Below, one piece after another: positions 20,891-32,800 of a DNA stretch of 64,000 bases. The position numbers and the translations under genes are program-made. Under the pieces are notes generated by a model, which ran no database searches, had not been told where the DNA came from, and saw only the letters and a program-made list of their open reading frames with translations. Every line of letters begins with the position of its first letter. Positions within the stretch are counted from its first letter, which is position 1. The DNA is from Escarpia spicata (lineage: Eukaryota > Annelida > Polychaeta > Sabellida > Siboglinidae): NCBI GenBank assembly GCA_963995525.1, contig OZ023217.1, positions 22,334,421 to 22,398,420 on the forward strand, read 5' to 3'.

Positions 20891-22160
20891 ATTAACAAAC
20901 AAACACCCAATTTCCCAAACACCCAGTGTTCTGCGTCTGTCTTTCAGAGCTCAGCATTGTAAATGCCAGTGGCACGTTTGGTACATAACTCCCGTGTTAG
21001 TGGTAATGCGTGGCCATTGGAGACACTCAAAATGGCGGAGTGAAAAATATGCGGAGCAGTGTTTCCACTGGCTAAAATGATCGGCGATGTGGCAGGGGTG
21101 GGCAAAGCATTGCTAGGGCGGTCCGGGGGCATGCTTCCCCAGATAATTTTTTTAAACGGTGCATTCTGAGGTATGTTTTAACCTTTATTCTTAAATATAG
21201 AGAGATATATAAAACAACAAGACACTACTTAATAAAAGTCAGTAATCATGATTATTTCATCGTGTTGAGGTGTGGTTTCCACTTGACCAGTGGTACAATT
21301 GGTTGTGGTGATGTTTTTCTTGCCCTAAACCTAGGCCTTGTTACCACGCTGACAGAGTCAGTAAAAAGTAAAAGGTAAGTCTAGCCCAAGTTATTGATAA
21401 TCCGTTAGTATACACGATTTGGGGGAATAGGCGTCTTTTATGAGATGTGAACTTCGGTGATTTATATTCGTAAGTACTTCACTCAAATAAACTTTCTAAA
21501 AAGTTTGTTTGCACAACTTTATCGGAATATATATTATATATTTAGCACAAAGATATCTTACGATTCACATTCCTTATTTTACTAAAATAAATAGCATAGA
21601 ACATTAGTTGAATAGATTTGTGGGCAAATGTTAGTTGTGTCGAATCCGGACCCACCTCGAGTTCGCCGTTATAACTTGAATTTTGTTTAACTTTTATACC
21701 TCAGCGAGATAGTTCCATCATTCAACATTATTGTAGGCATATTTACCTTTACGAATAATGTTGCATCTTACGACCATTTGAGGCGTAAATAGCGCCCCGG
21801 TTTGTATCAACATACGCTGCTATATCGCTCATTTTAGGGCTCTGTGCGGTACGGTACGGCCGCAACGGTGCAGACTAGCGCAAGCCGGGTCGCTATTTGG
21901 GTAAATCATAACCGGCCCTGAGCGACGTTTTTCTTAAGACGACTAATCGATTTTGATACAAATCTGCGATTTTGCAGGAATATAAATGACTTTGTGGTGT
22001 CATTTCGCGCGGCTCGCCGACGTTGAATATATCGAGAAAGAACGAAAAAATGGGCGCACGAAATAGCTACGAAGCGGCAACTTCGGCATATTTTGGGCGA
22101 GCTAGACAGCATAGAAAAACGGCGAGGCGGCCCTCCTCGCTTGTCATATACCAGGGAAAA
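20891..22160. other. Unassigned insert within the BEL element
   Basis: No BEL similarity is visible for 1.27 kb between the linker and the RT. A CAGTGTTTCCACTGGC string at 21058-21073 looks like a hAT terminus, but I found no matching inverted end. No supported coding frame. Confidence 0.45.
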
Positions 22161-22162
22161 CA

Positions 22163-22672
22163 ATGGAAAATGTCATAGTCCAATCTCAACCGTTCAAAAA
22201 CATAACACACCACCAAATGGCGCTGTTTCAAACTACAGTGTATAGGCTACGTTGTGGGTTTTTCACGTCGGGTGGCGCTGCGATCACCGGCCATGTCCGT
22301 ATAAAGCGGAAGATTTACAAAACAAAGCGGGAAAGCGTAAGATTTATTAAAAAAACGGAAAAAGCGGAAGACTTGGAAGGTCTGCAAAGGGCGTTGAACA
22401 TGTTGCACAAGAATACTAAATTGGTCGATGGACAGTACGAGATTGGTCTTCTTTGGAGAGATGAACACCTCGCATTGCCAAACAACAAGGTTGTGGCAAA
22501 GAAGAGACTCGATCTTCTGGGCAAACGCTTCAAGCAGAAGCCAGAGTTTGCAATAAAGCACTGCAAGGCAATGTCTGACAACATCACTAGGGGCTACGCG
22601 AGATTACTGTTTGACGAAGAAACTGCTCAAACTAGCCCAAATGACGTGGTATCTACCACATCATGGAATTAA
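22163..22672 (+). pseudogene. BEL/Pao reverse transcriptase N-terminal part
   Basis: From about 22370 the frame reads LQRALNMLHKNTKLVDGQYE, IGLLWRDEHLALPNNKVVAK and YARLLFDEE, the conserved opening of BEL RT. The first 60 codons have no BEL similarity. A frameshift at about 22640 moves TWYLPHHG to the next frame. Confidence 0.8.
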
Positions 22673-23030
22673 TAGTTCAAGTGGTGCAGAGATGGATTCG
22701 AAGAGAAGCCCCGCAACCTATCAGATGACACACCATATCTTTGGTGCTACAGACACCCCAAGTTCATGCACGTATGGATTGAGACGGTGTGCTATGGACA
22801 GCAAAGGAGACTTTGACCAACGAGTAGCAGAAGCCGTACAACGGAACTGCTAAGTCGATGATTTGCTGAAGTCGTTTCCAACGGCCGAGGCAGCCATCAA
22901 CTTGTTTATACAGCTGGTGAGGATGCTACACAGAACAGGACTTAGATTCGCAAAATGTCTGTGAACCTTGAAGAAGGTGTTGGCCGCAGTACCTGAACCT
23001 GAACGGGCAGCCGACTTGATTCGAAGTACC
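22640..23030 (+). pseudogene. BEL/Pao reverse transcriptase remnant with deletion and lost catalytic Tyr
   Basis: TWYLPHHGINSS is followed almost directly by YQMTHHIFGATDTPSSCTYG, skipping the fingers and palm of RT. The catalytic YVDD survives as stop-VDDLLKSF at 22852-22875 because TAY became TAA. IQLVRMLHRTGLRFAKCL continues before a stop. Confidence 0.8.
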
Positions 23031-23032
23031 AG

Positions 23033-23295
23033 ATGATCATCCACAAGAGTCATCACGTGGCGGCCTTATTGATAACTCACTTTCACCAAGCGTCAGCCCA
23101 CGCTGGTCAAGACCATGTTCTTGCCAGACTGCGAGAACAGTTCTGGACCCCAAAGGCGAGATCTGCAGTGCATCGTGCTCTCCGATCCTGCATTGGATAT
23201 CGGAAGCGTCACGCTATGAAGATGGCGCGGAGGATGGCTGACCTACCTGGGACGAGAGTCACTCCTTATGAGCCCCCTTCACAAGAACCGGAGTG
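23033..23295 (+). pseudogene. BEL/Pao integrase zinc-binding domain
   Basis: HFHQASAHAGQDHVLARLRE and QFWTPKARSAVHRALRSC match the H2C2-type zinc-binding N-terminal domain of BEL integrase; the second Cys of the usual pair is changed (SCIGYRKR). MADLPGTRVTPYEPP follows. The catalytic core after it is lost. Confidence 0.8.
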
Positions 23296-23474
23296 AACTA
23301 CTTCGGACGTACGCTAATCAAAAGAGGACGATCCATTGGAAAATGATAGGGCGCTTTATTTACCTGCATGAACGTAAGGACTATACACATCGTAGTCGCA
23401 AAGTCACTGGATACAAGCTCGTTCATCAATATCCTTCGTCGCTTCATTGGTCGTAGAGGACATCCAAGGGACAT

Positions 23475-23795
23475 TTGGATCATTACCACAGGAAGAGATG
23501 GAGACAAGTACAAATTCTGGCGAACCACTCCTGGAAGCGATGGCTAAAAGAGTATTTTCCAGCTCTAGAGGAGATGGGCATGTGGCGTCAGAAAACTTGT
23601 AACGCTGCAGTTGGCGATCTCGTTCTTGTGGCGGATGACGACGTCTCCAGAGGAAATTGGCCGTTGGGTAGAGTCACCAGGGTAGTAGTAGAGGTGAAGA
23701 CCAGAAGCTCGCATTTCGTGCGGCCAATTCAGAAGCTGTGTCTTCTTGAGGAAGGTAGTGGTGGACAATCTGCAGAAGATGTCTCGGAGGGTTAG
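23475..23795 (+). pseudogene. BEL/Pao C-terminal domain (DUF5641 type)
   Basis: RKRWRQVQILANHSWKRWLK, EYFPALEEM, VGDLVLVADDDVSRGNWPLG and FVRPIQKLCLLEE form the conserved C-terminus of BEL integrase polyproteins. The stop at 23793 ends the pol gene about 580 bases before the 3' LTR. Confidence 0.85.
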
Positions 23796-24377
23796 CACAT
23801 TGTGTATCAAGACTAAGTGTTTTGAGTATCCACAGCGGTGTGTGTGACTTCAAGTGACTGTTACACGGTGAATGGACTCATACTATGACCATTTCCCATT
23901 TGGGAAATCAATGACTTTAAGTTTGTTAGAATTACTCTTACGTTAATACAAGTCAGCGGACTGTTATGAGAGTTCATTCTTAAGGTGAAATAAGGGCAGA
24001 ATAATCCCTTCACCTTTCATGTACGTGAAGGGTCTGGTAGTCTACCCAGCCTCCTGTTCACAAGTGTATGCAATAAGCAATCGTGTATTGTAGTAGCTTA
24101 ATTGGACTATAGGAGTTATCTAAGTCAATTTGTAGAGTAGCAACTGTTCTGTGTTTGTTGTTTCCATTCACGCGGGACTGTTTATTGTGTAATTCATGTG
24201 TATCTGTTTAAGAACATGAACATTCACTGTCATTTGATCATTGAACGGTGTGTTCTTGGATTCAGTCTTGGACAGAAAGGTGGACTTTCTAGTGATTAAT
24301 TTAATTAATGCTCCTAGTTGTTATGGCGCTTTAGAATTGTATTGAGTGTTTCGTTTTGGACTCTCCATGGGGGGATA

Positions 24378-24598
24378 TGTGCGCGCCATTTGGCATGCCA
24401 GAAAGTTGTTGCGCCTCCTAGCTAATGAGGAAAAACGTTGAGGTTCGCCATTTGTTTGGAGAATTGTCGAGATGACAATTTGCGCACCGGATGGCATAAA
24501 AGCAACGCGTTACGGGCACAATCCGTGGTTGCCCCGTAAAAATAATAAACGTTGTTCAATCCAGGTTTGGGATGTTATCTACATAGCAGGTTTATATA
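24378..24598 (+). repeat. BEL/Pao 3' LTR
   Basis: Begins TGTGCGCGCCATTTGGCATG and ends TTTATATA, directly followed by the CCCAA duplication. It pairs with the 5' LTR at 17997. Confidence 0.88.
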
Positions 24599-25566
24599 CC
24601 CAAACTTTCACTATCTGCTCCGGACAATAGTGCAGGCTTATCGCCGATCAATGCATTCGGTAGGACTTGGAAGTGGAGGGTTTTCTAGCGGCCTTCCCTC
24701 TCGCTCAGAAACGCCATTTGTCCACGTTGTCTGGTTTTGCGTCACCATAGAGATACAACAGATATGGTGAGTGATGCATTGCAATGTTTGGTTTTAAAGC
24801 GTGCGGAGACAGCTCATTGGTAGTGTTTTCTTTCAGAAGGTCGGTCCTTGTAGCCTGGTTTAGCAGCCCGAATATGAATTTGTCCCTGATTAGTTCATCT
24901 GCCATAGCATCGTATTCACAGAGACTTCCTGCTTGGCGTACTTTCACTTCCCAGTCTTATATAGTGTCCTGTGCATTCTGGCGTAGATTCCAGAATGTCA
25001 ATCGATCTGATAACACGGTACTGCCAACTGAGCCAGCGTAGTGGTGGCGTAGACGCTCCATCCATATCCAAGGCTTCAGTTCGTCTGCCGCAGGTATTTG
25101 CGGGTCAATTGTGTATCGGATTACTGACAGAGCTTCGTCTGGCATGGCTGACCTCAATGCAGATATCTCCAGCTGGGGTTTCTTGAAATGAGCCTCAATT
25201 TGATCTGCGAGTGATGGATCTTTTCCCAAGTCTATATAATCCGTCTGAATACAATAGTCATTAAAGCGGACTTCAAAATTCTTGAAATTCTCAACTTTGT
25301 TCCCTCCTATAGTTTCAACTCTGGTCTTTTAAGATGTGCCATGTTCGTATTTATTCTCGTTCAGTCACAATTTGGCTTGCGATACAGTTGCGACGAATCA
25401 TTGCTTGAATTTTTTTTCGTTTGTCATATTTAGCTTGCCATACAATTGAAATTTTCGAACGTAGCGTGTCCGAATCTGACAAATTGCTCGAAATTCTTCA
25501 AAACCGGGACGAGTGGGTCCTCACCTAGCCTAATGTGGCAGATTACTGAGTTAACTTCTGACGCCA
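24599..25566 (-). pseudogene. Gypsy-like gag remnant
   Basis: On the minus strand a start at 25566 gives MASEVNSVICHIRLGED, then after a disrupted stretch FKNFEVRFNDYCIQTDYIDL (about 25290), WIWMERLRHHYAGSVGSTVL, and MADELIRDKFIFGLLNQATR, a pattern typical of gypsy-like Gag (the RDKFIFGL box). A stop at 24957 and a frameshift break it. It ends at the BEL insertion and resumes at 17996. Sequence 25570-25790 may hold its LTR, which I could not define. Confidence 0.7.
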
Positions 25567-25869
25567 TGTTGTGTACGCAGGCATATGGCTGTGCTCGGAA
25601 CGGCCACAGACAACGACTAGTACTGAACAGCGCGTTTACTAGTTTATAAGTACCATCGGAAGCCCACACCTAGTTTCGCTTATCCGACTCTCGCCTGGTT
25701 GTGTGACTTCGCCAGGAATATAGTCTGGCTCAGAACCGCCTTTGACTGCTCACTGCCAGTTGGCACGTCTATCCCCCAGAATGTTTACATATTATGTATG
25801 TTTCCGATAACGAAATTAAATTACAAAATAGTACCCGAAATAGTATTATACAAAATATAATGAAAATCC

Positions 25870-26470
25870 ATTATCCAGGTTTCTCGGCATCTAAACAACA
25901 TAGAAACACGTTCATGGTGTCTAAACCATCATTTTTAGGGACAAGGAATTCATTTCTGCCACATTCCGTATCCTCAGATAAACGCCATATTGAAATTAAA
26001 GATGGCCGCCATGGACATCTATTAACCACGTTGCTCAGCTTCTAAGCAACATAGAAACATGTTCTTGGTATCTAAACCATAATTTTTAGGGTCAAGGAAT
26101 TTATTTCTGCCACAGGCCATATCCTCACATGACCGCCATATTTGAATTCAAGATGGCCGCAATGGAAATTTATTAACCAAGTCGCTCAACTTCTAAGCAA
26201 CATAGAACAATTTTCTTGGTGTCTAAACCATCATTTTCAGGGTCAAGGAATCCATTTCTACACATGCCTTATCCTAAGATGACCGCCATATTGAAATTCA
26301 AGATGGCCGCCATGGAAATCTATTAGTTTAGACGTTTTTCAGCTTCTAAGCAACATAGAAACATGATTTTTTGGCGTCTAAACCAACATTGTTCGGGTCA
26401 AGGAATTAATCCCTGTCATACGTGACGGCCATAATAAAATTCAAGATGGCCGGCATGCAAAATTCAATAT
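25870..26470 (+). repeat. Four tandem 150-base units, left end of the element
   Basis: Units begin near 25876, 26028, 26177 and 26328. Each contains ACATAGAAACA, a TCTAAACCATCAT block, a TCAAGGAATTCATTTCTGCCA block and AAGATGGCCGCCATGG. An inverted single unit is at 28480-28660. Confidence 0.85.
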
Positions 26471-26558
26471 GTCTAGTAAGTTATATTAACATCAAGCACT
26501 GTGCCTCCTAACACAGCACATGTTTTCAGCAATGGCAATCGACCAATGTCATGAATAA

Positions 26559-28289
26559 GTGAATTATCTCATAAAGGGTGACGGCGGTGCTGTCGGCTTG
26601 GCAGAAAATCTGCAAGCACTGGAAAGGCGGATGGTGGCAGGACCAGGGATATCTCGCGTCGTGCTGGAGTTCCAAGATAATTTTAAAACTACCAAAGAAC
26701 AACTATTGACAAAACATCACGAACATCACGCTGCCGTACAGAAAACCTTTGCCAAAGAAGGTGTCGACGATGGTGTCAACAATTGAAGACATGGGCAACC
26801 CATTCCTTGAAGATAACAATGATATGCTGACACTTGATACAAAGGTCGTCATGAACAAAGACGTGGGGCAAACAGTCTACACAGCTGAGGATATCGGGAA
26901 AAGACAATATAAAAGCGACGTGGAGGACAGACTAAAAGGCACACCTAGCAAACCACTCAGTGATATTATCTCGAAAAACAAATTGCCTCTCTTTAGTACG
27001 CCTCGTGCAAAGCAAACATCAAGTAGCAAAGTGCAATTTGCATCACTGAAGACAAACTGCAATCTGCTTGCAAGGCTCTACATAGCTTGCCAGAACAAAC
27101 AAGGAGATCTTGCCCGTTTCTTTCAACCCGAAAATCAGGCGTCTATTTCTGATATGGGACAACTCCGACATGGATCGAAATCTGACTTACTGGAATGCCT
27201 AAAAAAAATTGATTCCTCATCACAGAATGCTCCAGATGTCGATGTGTATGATGATGCTGCTTCATCTGTCAGTATTTTGCTGACAGTCTCAAACAATCAA
27301 CAAGGGAACGCCGAGTGCAAAACAGAACAACAAAAAGGCAGATAACTCTTGCAGGAACCCCTATTCCAGCAAACTGGGAGAGTTTCCTGAGGATTGAGCA
27401 GAACAAAGATGGGCTTTTTCGTTATTTGTCAGAATGTATCAGGTCATACGATGCCGGTGGAAAGATACTCATCAGCACAAAAGATGACATACTTGTGACC
27501 GCAAACCAGAATGACATTGGAGACACAGAGTACCTTCAGCCGTGCACACACGAGGAGGCGGACACGCGCATGTTGCTCACATTGCGTGAAACAAGGACTT
27601 TCCAAAGTGGCCATCTGGACAGTGGATACAGATGTGGTTGTTCTGGCAGTAGGCCATTTCCATGCTCTTGGAATTGATGAACTGTGGGTAAACTTCGGCG
27701 TTGGCACTCACTTTCGTCATATTGCAATTCATGATATTGCAAAGAAATTAAAAATCTAGAGCATTAATGCTGTTTCAAGCCCTGAGCGGGTGTGACACTG
27801 TATCCTACTTTTTCGGCCGAGGGAAGAAGTCGACATGGTTGGCATGGACGGCATGTCCGTCTGTAACAGATGCCTTCCTCACACTCTCATCACAACCGGA
27901 AGAAGTCGATCCACCAACTCTAGATGAGATCGAAAGGTTCACCGTAGAGCAAGACGTGTACACTTAGTAAGGTGGACGAGACAAGAAAACACTTTTTCGC
28001 CCAGGGATCCCATACCATTGAGAATGTCCCGCCAACCAGAGCTGCATTGTTCCAGCATGTCAGACGGGCTGTGTACCAGGCCGGATATGTGTGGTCACAA
28101 GTTCTTGTGGCAGCTCCCCACCTGCCAAGTTATGTACACTGTAACACAGGATGGAAACCATTCTGGACTGACCTACCAGAGGCATCTAGGCATCTAGCAA
28201 TTCAAAATAACTGTGTAGCTGCAGTGGAGCACCTGATGACCCTTGACCTATCTGACTATACGAAGGTTTATACTGCATGCGTTGAGTAA
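26559..28289 (+). pseudogene. Broken gene for a transposon-borne protein with FEN/XPG-like blocks
   Basis: Fragments in changing frames form one protein. They are MVAGPGISRVVLEFQ (26630), IEDMGNPFLEDNNDMLTLDT and LPLFSTPRAKQTSSSKVQFA (26784-27030), QGSKS-like RHGSKSDLLECL (27168), GTPIPANWESFLRIEQNKDG (27355), HEEADTRMLL (27550), WTVDTDVVVLAVGHF (27611), LFQALSGCDTVSYFFGRGKK (27770), and VPPTRAALFQHVRRAVYQAG (28028). The order acidic EEADT, DTDVVVL, GCDT and GRGK follows the catalytic acidic residues and helix-turn of FEN1/XPG 5' nucleases; that is my inference. Closely similar uncharacterised proteins occur in many copies in invertebrate genomes. The middle and the Cys-rich C-terminus expected in the family are missing here, with stops at 27345, 27757 and 27965. 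Confidence 0.65.
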
Positions 28290-28479
28290 AATATGACTGT
28301 TATTTTAACATGTGTATGATTATAGTCCATTGTTAAATTCATAAGAGTCATGATCATCATTTAATAGACATATCTATGGATATCCATGACATATCTCGAT
28401 TAATTTTAATTTTGTTAACACAGCATGGGTACCTAGCTAGTATTCCCAGTTAGGTGAATTAAAATAAAATATGAGATCT

Positions 28480-28660
28480 TGTATGTCGGCCATTTTTAAT
28501 TCCAATATGGCGGTCATCTTAGGATACAGCATGTGGCGAAAATGGATTCCTTGACTCTTAAATGATGGTTTAAGCACCAAGAACATGTTTCTATGTTGCT
28601 TAGAAGTTGAGCAACGTGGTTAATGAATTTTCATGGTGGCAATTTTTTTAATCAAAATGG
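28480..28660 (-). repeat. Inverted 150-base unit, right end of the element
   Basis: The reverse complement carries the same CTAAGCAACATAGAAACATG, TTAAACCATCAT and GACCGCCATATTGGAATTAA blocks as the four left-end units. Confidence 0.8.
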
Positions 28661-28801
28661 CGGCTAGATACAAATTTGTGGCTCTTAGCCGCTGTACTAA
28701 TTAGGCGTTTACCAAGAGATAAACGCGTGCACGAACGCTCAACATGTCGATGACTTCATTCTTGGTAGAGTCCATTGGACGCGCCACCTTTGTTACAAAC
28801 C

Positions 28802-28940
28802 GGGGGCCGGTTTCATGAAGCATACTTAAAGTTACGCAATTACTTAGTGGCACGCGTTTCCTATGTTCGCTTATATTAAAAAAATCACGTAATTTACTAA
28901 GACAATCATCTTAGCGTTAAGAACGTTCTTAGCCCATGCA
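28802..28940 (-). mobile_element. GGGGCCGG MITE, copy 1
   Basis: Starts GGGGGCCGGTTTCATGAAGC and shares the ATCATCTTAGCGTTAAGAAC block with copies at 28941 and 35964. Its right terminus is lost where copy 2 begins. Confidence 0.8.
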
Positions 28941-29101
28941 GGGCCCGGTTTCATGAAGCATATTTAAAGTTACGCAATTACTTAGCGTCACGCATTTGCG
29001 TAAACTCCTAAGTTCGCTTATTAACAAAAAAATCACGTCATTTACTAAAACAATCATCTTAGCGTTAAGAACGTTCTTAGCCATTTCATGAAACCCGCCC
29101 C
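28941..29101 (-). mobile_element. GGGGCCGG MITE, copy 2
   Basis: A 161-base element with inverted ends GGGCCCGGTTTCATGAA and TTCATGAAACCCGCCCC. It is directly adjacent to copy 1 and in the same orientation. Confidence 0.85.
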
Positions 29102-31985
29102 AGAATGCAACACGTAACTAGTCTCCGTTCTCATCTTGTGGATTTGATCAATGATGTGACGTTGTTCTCGTTACACCTCTTCTAGTATGAATAAACCTTA
29201 ATTAAAATAGAAGATGTTTGTTTAGCCAATATGACACCCAATTTCAAATGGCGCAAAATACACGTGAAACAAAATATCATAAGTGTAACGGTTGCAATTC
29301 CCAAACAGTGCCATTGTGGTCGCCTTCCGCATCACCCCCAGGTGATCTTTTGAAAGCATTAAAAATAATTTTCGTTGAATGGAGAGGCGTTGTGACACTT
29401 TAATGTGATCGCGAATCCGTGCGTGTCTTTCGAATATTACATTTATTGGCGAATTGCTGCAAGAATGCTTGGACCAAGAACTTGACCAACATACATAGGC
29501 AAACAAAAACGTAGAAGGATGATCGGCCCAAGAACCGAACCAATAAGCATGACCAAACAAAGAAGGCAGAATGAATCAGAACTGGACCAAACGGCATGGC
29601 CAAACAAAGAATGCAGTAGGACGCTTGGAAAAAAATGGACCAACGGACATGGCCAACCAAAGACAGTGGCAGTGGTTATTTACATTTGCAACGTCATTCT
29701 TTTGTACGTACATTCGACAAGTTTTCTTACACTTCGTAGAGAGAGGACTTAACCATTGTGCACGTATGTGACTGAAACAGGTGGGGAGATTGCTTGCAAT
29801 GCAAGCAGCAAACAGGAAACTGAGAAACGATATTCTGAGAGATTGATTTAATGGCATAGTCCCACGACGACACACTACTACAAAATATATCTAAATGCCG
29901 AGTCTCGGATTATTAACTAAAACAGTACAATCGTTAGATTAGTAGCACATATTGATACAGCTATTAAAACGACATATAATTATGATATCGGCTACTCAGA
30001 AGTTGGCGATTGTTCTCACATACAATGGCTACAACTTTGTACGACTCAACGCGATGTATGCCACCTTTTTTCTAATGTATTATTATTTATGTGCATAATT
30101 CCACCTTTACTGTACAGGCATTCACTAGCCTCTTTACAGCTAGTAGTCATTTATCCCTGGACGATAGTAGGTGTAATTATTTACAACGTCATCTAGGGTC
30201 TACGTTCTTGTTTTCACCGGATTACTAAGTTTGAACTGCGACTGAATTTTAACCGCTTCTCTTGGTTTAGGCGAGAATCTAGAACACTAGAGGTGAAGTG
30301 TACAATAAAGTTGGGGAGAGTTCCATTAAACGGTTAAAGGCGTTCTACTTTCCTTTGCTCACAAATACAATATCCAAGTAGATTATTAAAATTAGAGGTA
30401 ACCGATTAAACTACTCCCCAGAAAAACAGATATGCACCACAGACACGACTACACACCATTTCCTTCAATATTTTGTCCGTTTCTAATTGTCTTTTCATCT
30501 CAAACGTCTGGGAAGGACAAGCGAATGCATCATATCTAATGGTGCTTAGCGATATGCCAATACTGCATCCTATTTGTAGGTTTCTTAGTTTTCATTTATA
30601 CTACCGAACATGTTGTAGCTCACAATAGCGAAACACCTACACCGCTGTGAGAACTACAGTACGTTTCGCAGTGCTGCATTTTCCAACTATGCCAACTGAT
30701 AAATATTACATGACATATTCATAATCCCCACACCACTACTAAATAAACAAAACGTCGTTACAACATTACAATAACTTCTTGCACACTGTCAAGCACCTCC
30801 ATCAGCCTACAGCGACTGTCAAAGCTCGTTTACATGAGCGATTTTAATCCGATTCTGGATAGATTTTGGCCCAATTACGTCGCATTTGTGCGTGCGACCT
30901 ATTGAGTTATTAACGGCTTCAAAGATTGCAACCAGATGTCGTAGAATTAAAACCGGTTCCTATTCTATTATGCATCTTAGCCACCAGTTGGTCCCGATTT
31001 TTATCCCATTGTATCGCAGGTCAAGGTGTTGTACAATATAATGGTCTAATCGGATAGGGGGTCGGAATATAATTGCTCGTGTTGACGAGACCTTCAGCGT
31101 CGACATTACGCTATGATACAAACAACTCTTATTTCTTATCGCTCTCTGCAACTTCGGACGGAGTGAACAATACCTTTAAACTGTTTCTTCAATCGACAGT
31201 TCTACTCAACAAAATCATGCCATTTTCAAGCCAACTAATGCACAATATGCTAACAGAATAACGTCTTGTCAACGGAAGACACTTCATTGTAGTTATGATT
31301 ATTCACAATTTCTGGTTTGTGAATTTACTGCCATATATGATGGTGTACACATTTTTGGTATACCAAAAATGTGCGCACCACTAAATAGATTAAATTCTGT
31401 CGATAAATAAAACAAGTCTTTCGAAGAGCTGAATGGTTAAAAATTGTACATATTGAAACAATGCCTAATTGCACAAATATTCCGTGCGGGTATTCGGACG
31501 AACAGTGTATCTTAAGGAAAATAATTTGCCTAAGAAGGTGCATTAAAATCATACTTCTAATACGACATAAATGTTGGGTTCCCTTCGTGAATCAGCCATT
31601 CCAGTGGATGCTGGACCCTTGAACATTATTTCCTTGAGTGCGACATTTATTTGTATATTTGAGCAACAAGTGACACGCAAATCAAATCATCAACTTTGCA
31701 TTCAAAAATAGTCACACCACGTTAACGCAAGCATCTAATTGTGTATCTGGTCGACTATGGGGTTTATAAAATATGGATACGGTTACAACTCTGCTGGTCA
31801 TCCCGCCACGTGATTGGTCCACAAATGAGCACAGTCTCCAGTTAAAAGAGGTATATTTAGGCGACACCTGGCGGTGTAGCAATGAGTGTAATCTTAAATT
31901 GACGCTCGACCAGTGAAAGGCCACGTTTTGCTACCGCTCACATTAGGATGTCCCAAATAAAACGCAACTGGGCGTCATTAAAAAA
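29102..31985. other. No gene recognised
   Basis: About 2.9 kb of AT-rich DNA. 29455-29665 has loosely repeated CATGGCCAAACAAAG-like words that generate open frames on both strands. No domain or element end was identified. Confidence 0.5.
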
Positions 31986-31998
31986 ATCACCAAAAACT

Positions 31999-32520
31999 AT
32001 ATATATATATATGTACATACACACATACATATATATTATATATATATTCTACGTTATATTATATATATATGCATAGACATAATATATTATTTATATACAC
32101 TTCTACACATAATATTATATATACTTCCATATAATATTATATATATATATACTCTGTATATACATATATACAGTGTATATATATCATATTATATGGAAGT
32201 ATATATAATATTATATGTAGAAGTGTATATAAATAATATATTATGTCTATGCATATATATAATATAACGTAGAGTATATATATATATATATTATATATGT
32301 ATGTTTTATGTAGATATATATACATGTATATATACAAATTACATAACATATAATTATATATATATATATAATTATGTGTTATATAATGTGTATAATTATA
32401 TATATATATATTGTATATATGTATAACATATTATATTGTATATGTATATATAATATTATATATATATATATAAGTATATATAATATATTATATCTATATA
32501 ATTTTTATGTATATATAAAC
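31999..32520. repeat. AT-rich palindrome and TA microsatellites
   Basis: Arms 32042-32140 and 32180-32285 are inverted copies (ATTCTACGTTATATTATATA, ATATACACTTCTACA, ATATACTTCCATATAATATT). Flanking and following sequence is (TA)n to 32520. Confidence 0.85.
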
Positions 32521-32554
32521 ACTTATATTATCTGTACACACATAAGTATAGACA

Positions 32555-32800
32555 ATGTCAAATAAACATCAACCATTAATCCACATTCTCATCTGCTTCG
32601 TCGTTTGCACACTTTTTGTTATCCCTTGTCTCTCCATTGCTGAGAGTGAATGTTCCTTGCGAACCTCGAATAACTTTCACGCAACCCTGTGTGAGGTGAA
32701 CAAATGGAAATTTGATAGTCCCATGTGCGTGCGTTTGGATACCATGTTCCGTCGCACGGTGCCACCAGTTCCGTTCACTTCTGCCATCTGGATGCGATAG
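32555..32800 (+). CDS. Small open frame with a signal-peptide-like start
   Basis: An 81-codon frame begins with a short polar stretch, a 20-residue hydrophobic core (IHILICFVVCTLFVIPCLSI) and a plausible cleavage after SIA. The remaining 50 residues contain three Cys. I do not recognise it. It lies just after an AT satellite and opposite a possible alternative end of PDE9A, and it may be chance. Confidence 0.2.
   Translation: MSNKHQPLIHILICFVVCTLFVIPCLSIAESECSLRTSNNFHATLCEVNKWKFDSPMCVRLDTMFRRTVPPVPFTSAIWMR

Larger units (their letters stand above)
17997..24598 (+). mobile_element. BEL/Pao LTR retrotransposon, decayed, with both LTRs and target duplication
   Basis: Direct LTRs of about 220 bases (17997-18216, 24378-24598) bound a plus-strand element of 6.6 kb, flanked by CCCAA at 17992-17996 and 24599-24603, the 4-6 base duplication expected for BEL/Pao. 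Between them lie gag, protease/zinc knuckle, a gutted RT, an integrase zinc-binding domain and the BEL C-terminal domain, all with stops and frameshifts. It cannot be autonomous. The LTRs differ at roughly a tenth of positions, so the insertion is old. Confidence 0.9.
25860..28670 (+). mobile_element. Decayed DNA transposon with tandem-repeat inverted ends and a FEN/XPG-like nuclease gene
   Basis: Four tandem units of about 150 bases (25870-26470, each with CTAAGCAACATAGAAACATG, TCTAAACCATCAT and CAAGATGGCCGCCATGG) lie upstream of the coding remnant. One unit in inverted orientation lies downstream (28480-28660). The coding remnant is enclosed by these inverted repeats, so the whole looks like one mobile unit. 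Exact ends and target duplication were not found. Confidence 0.65.

Noticed and set aside
21058..21073. hAT terminus CAGTGTTTCCACTGGC inside the BEL element
   Set aside because: No matching inverted end or 8-base duplication found within the insert.
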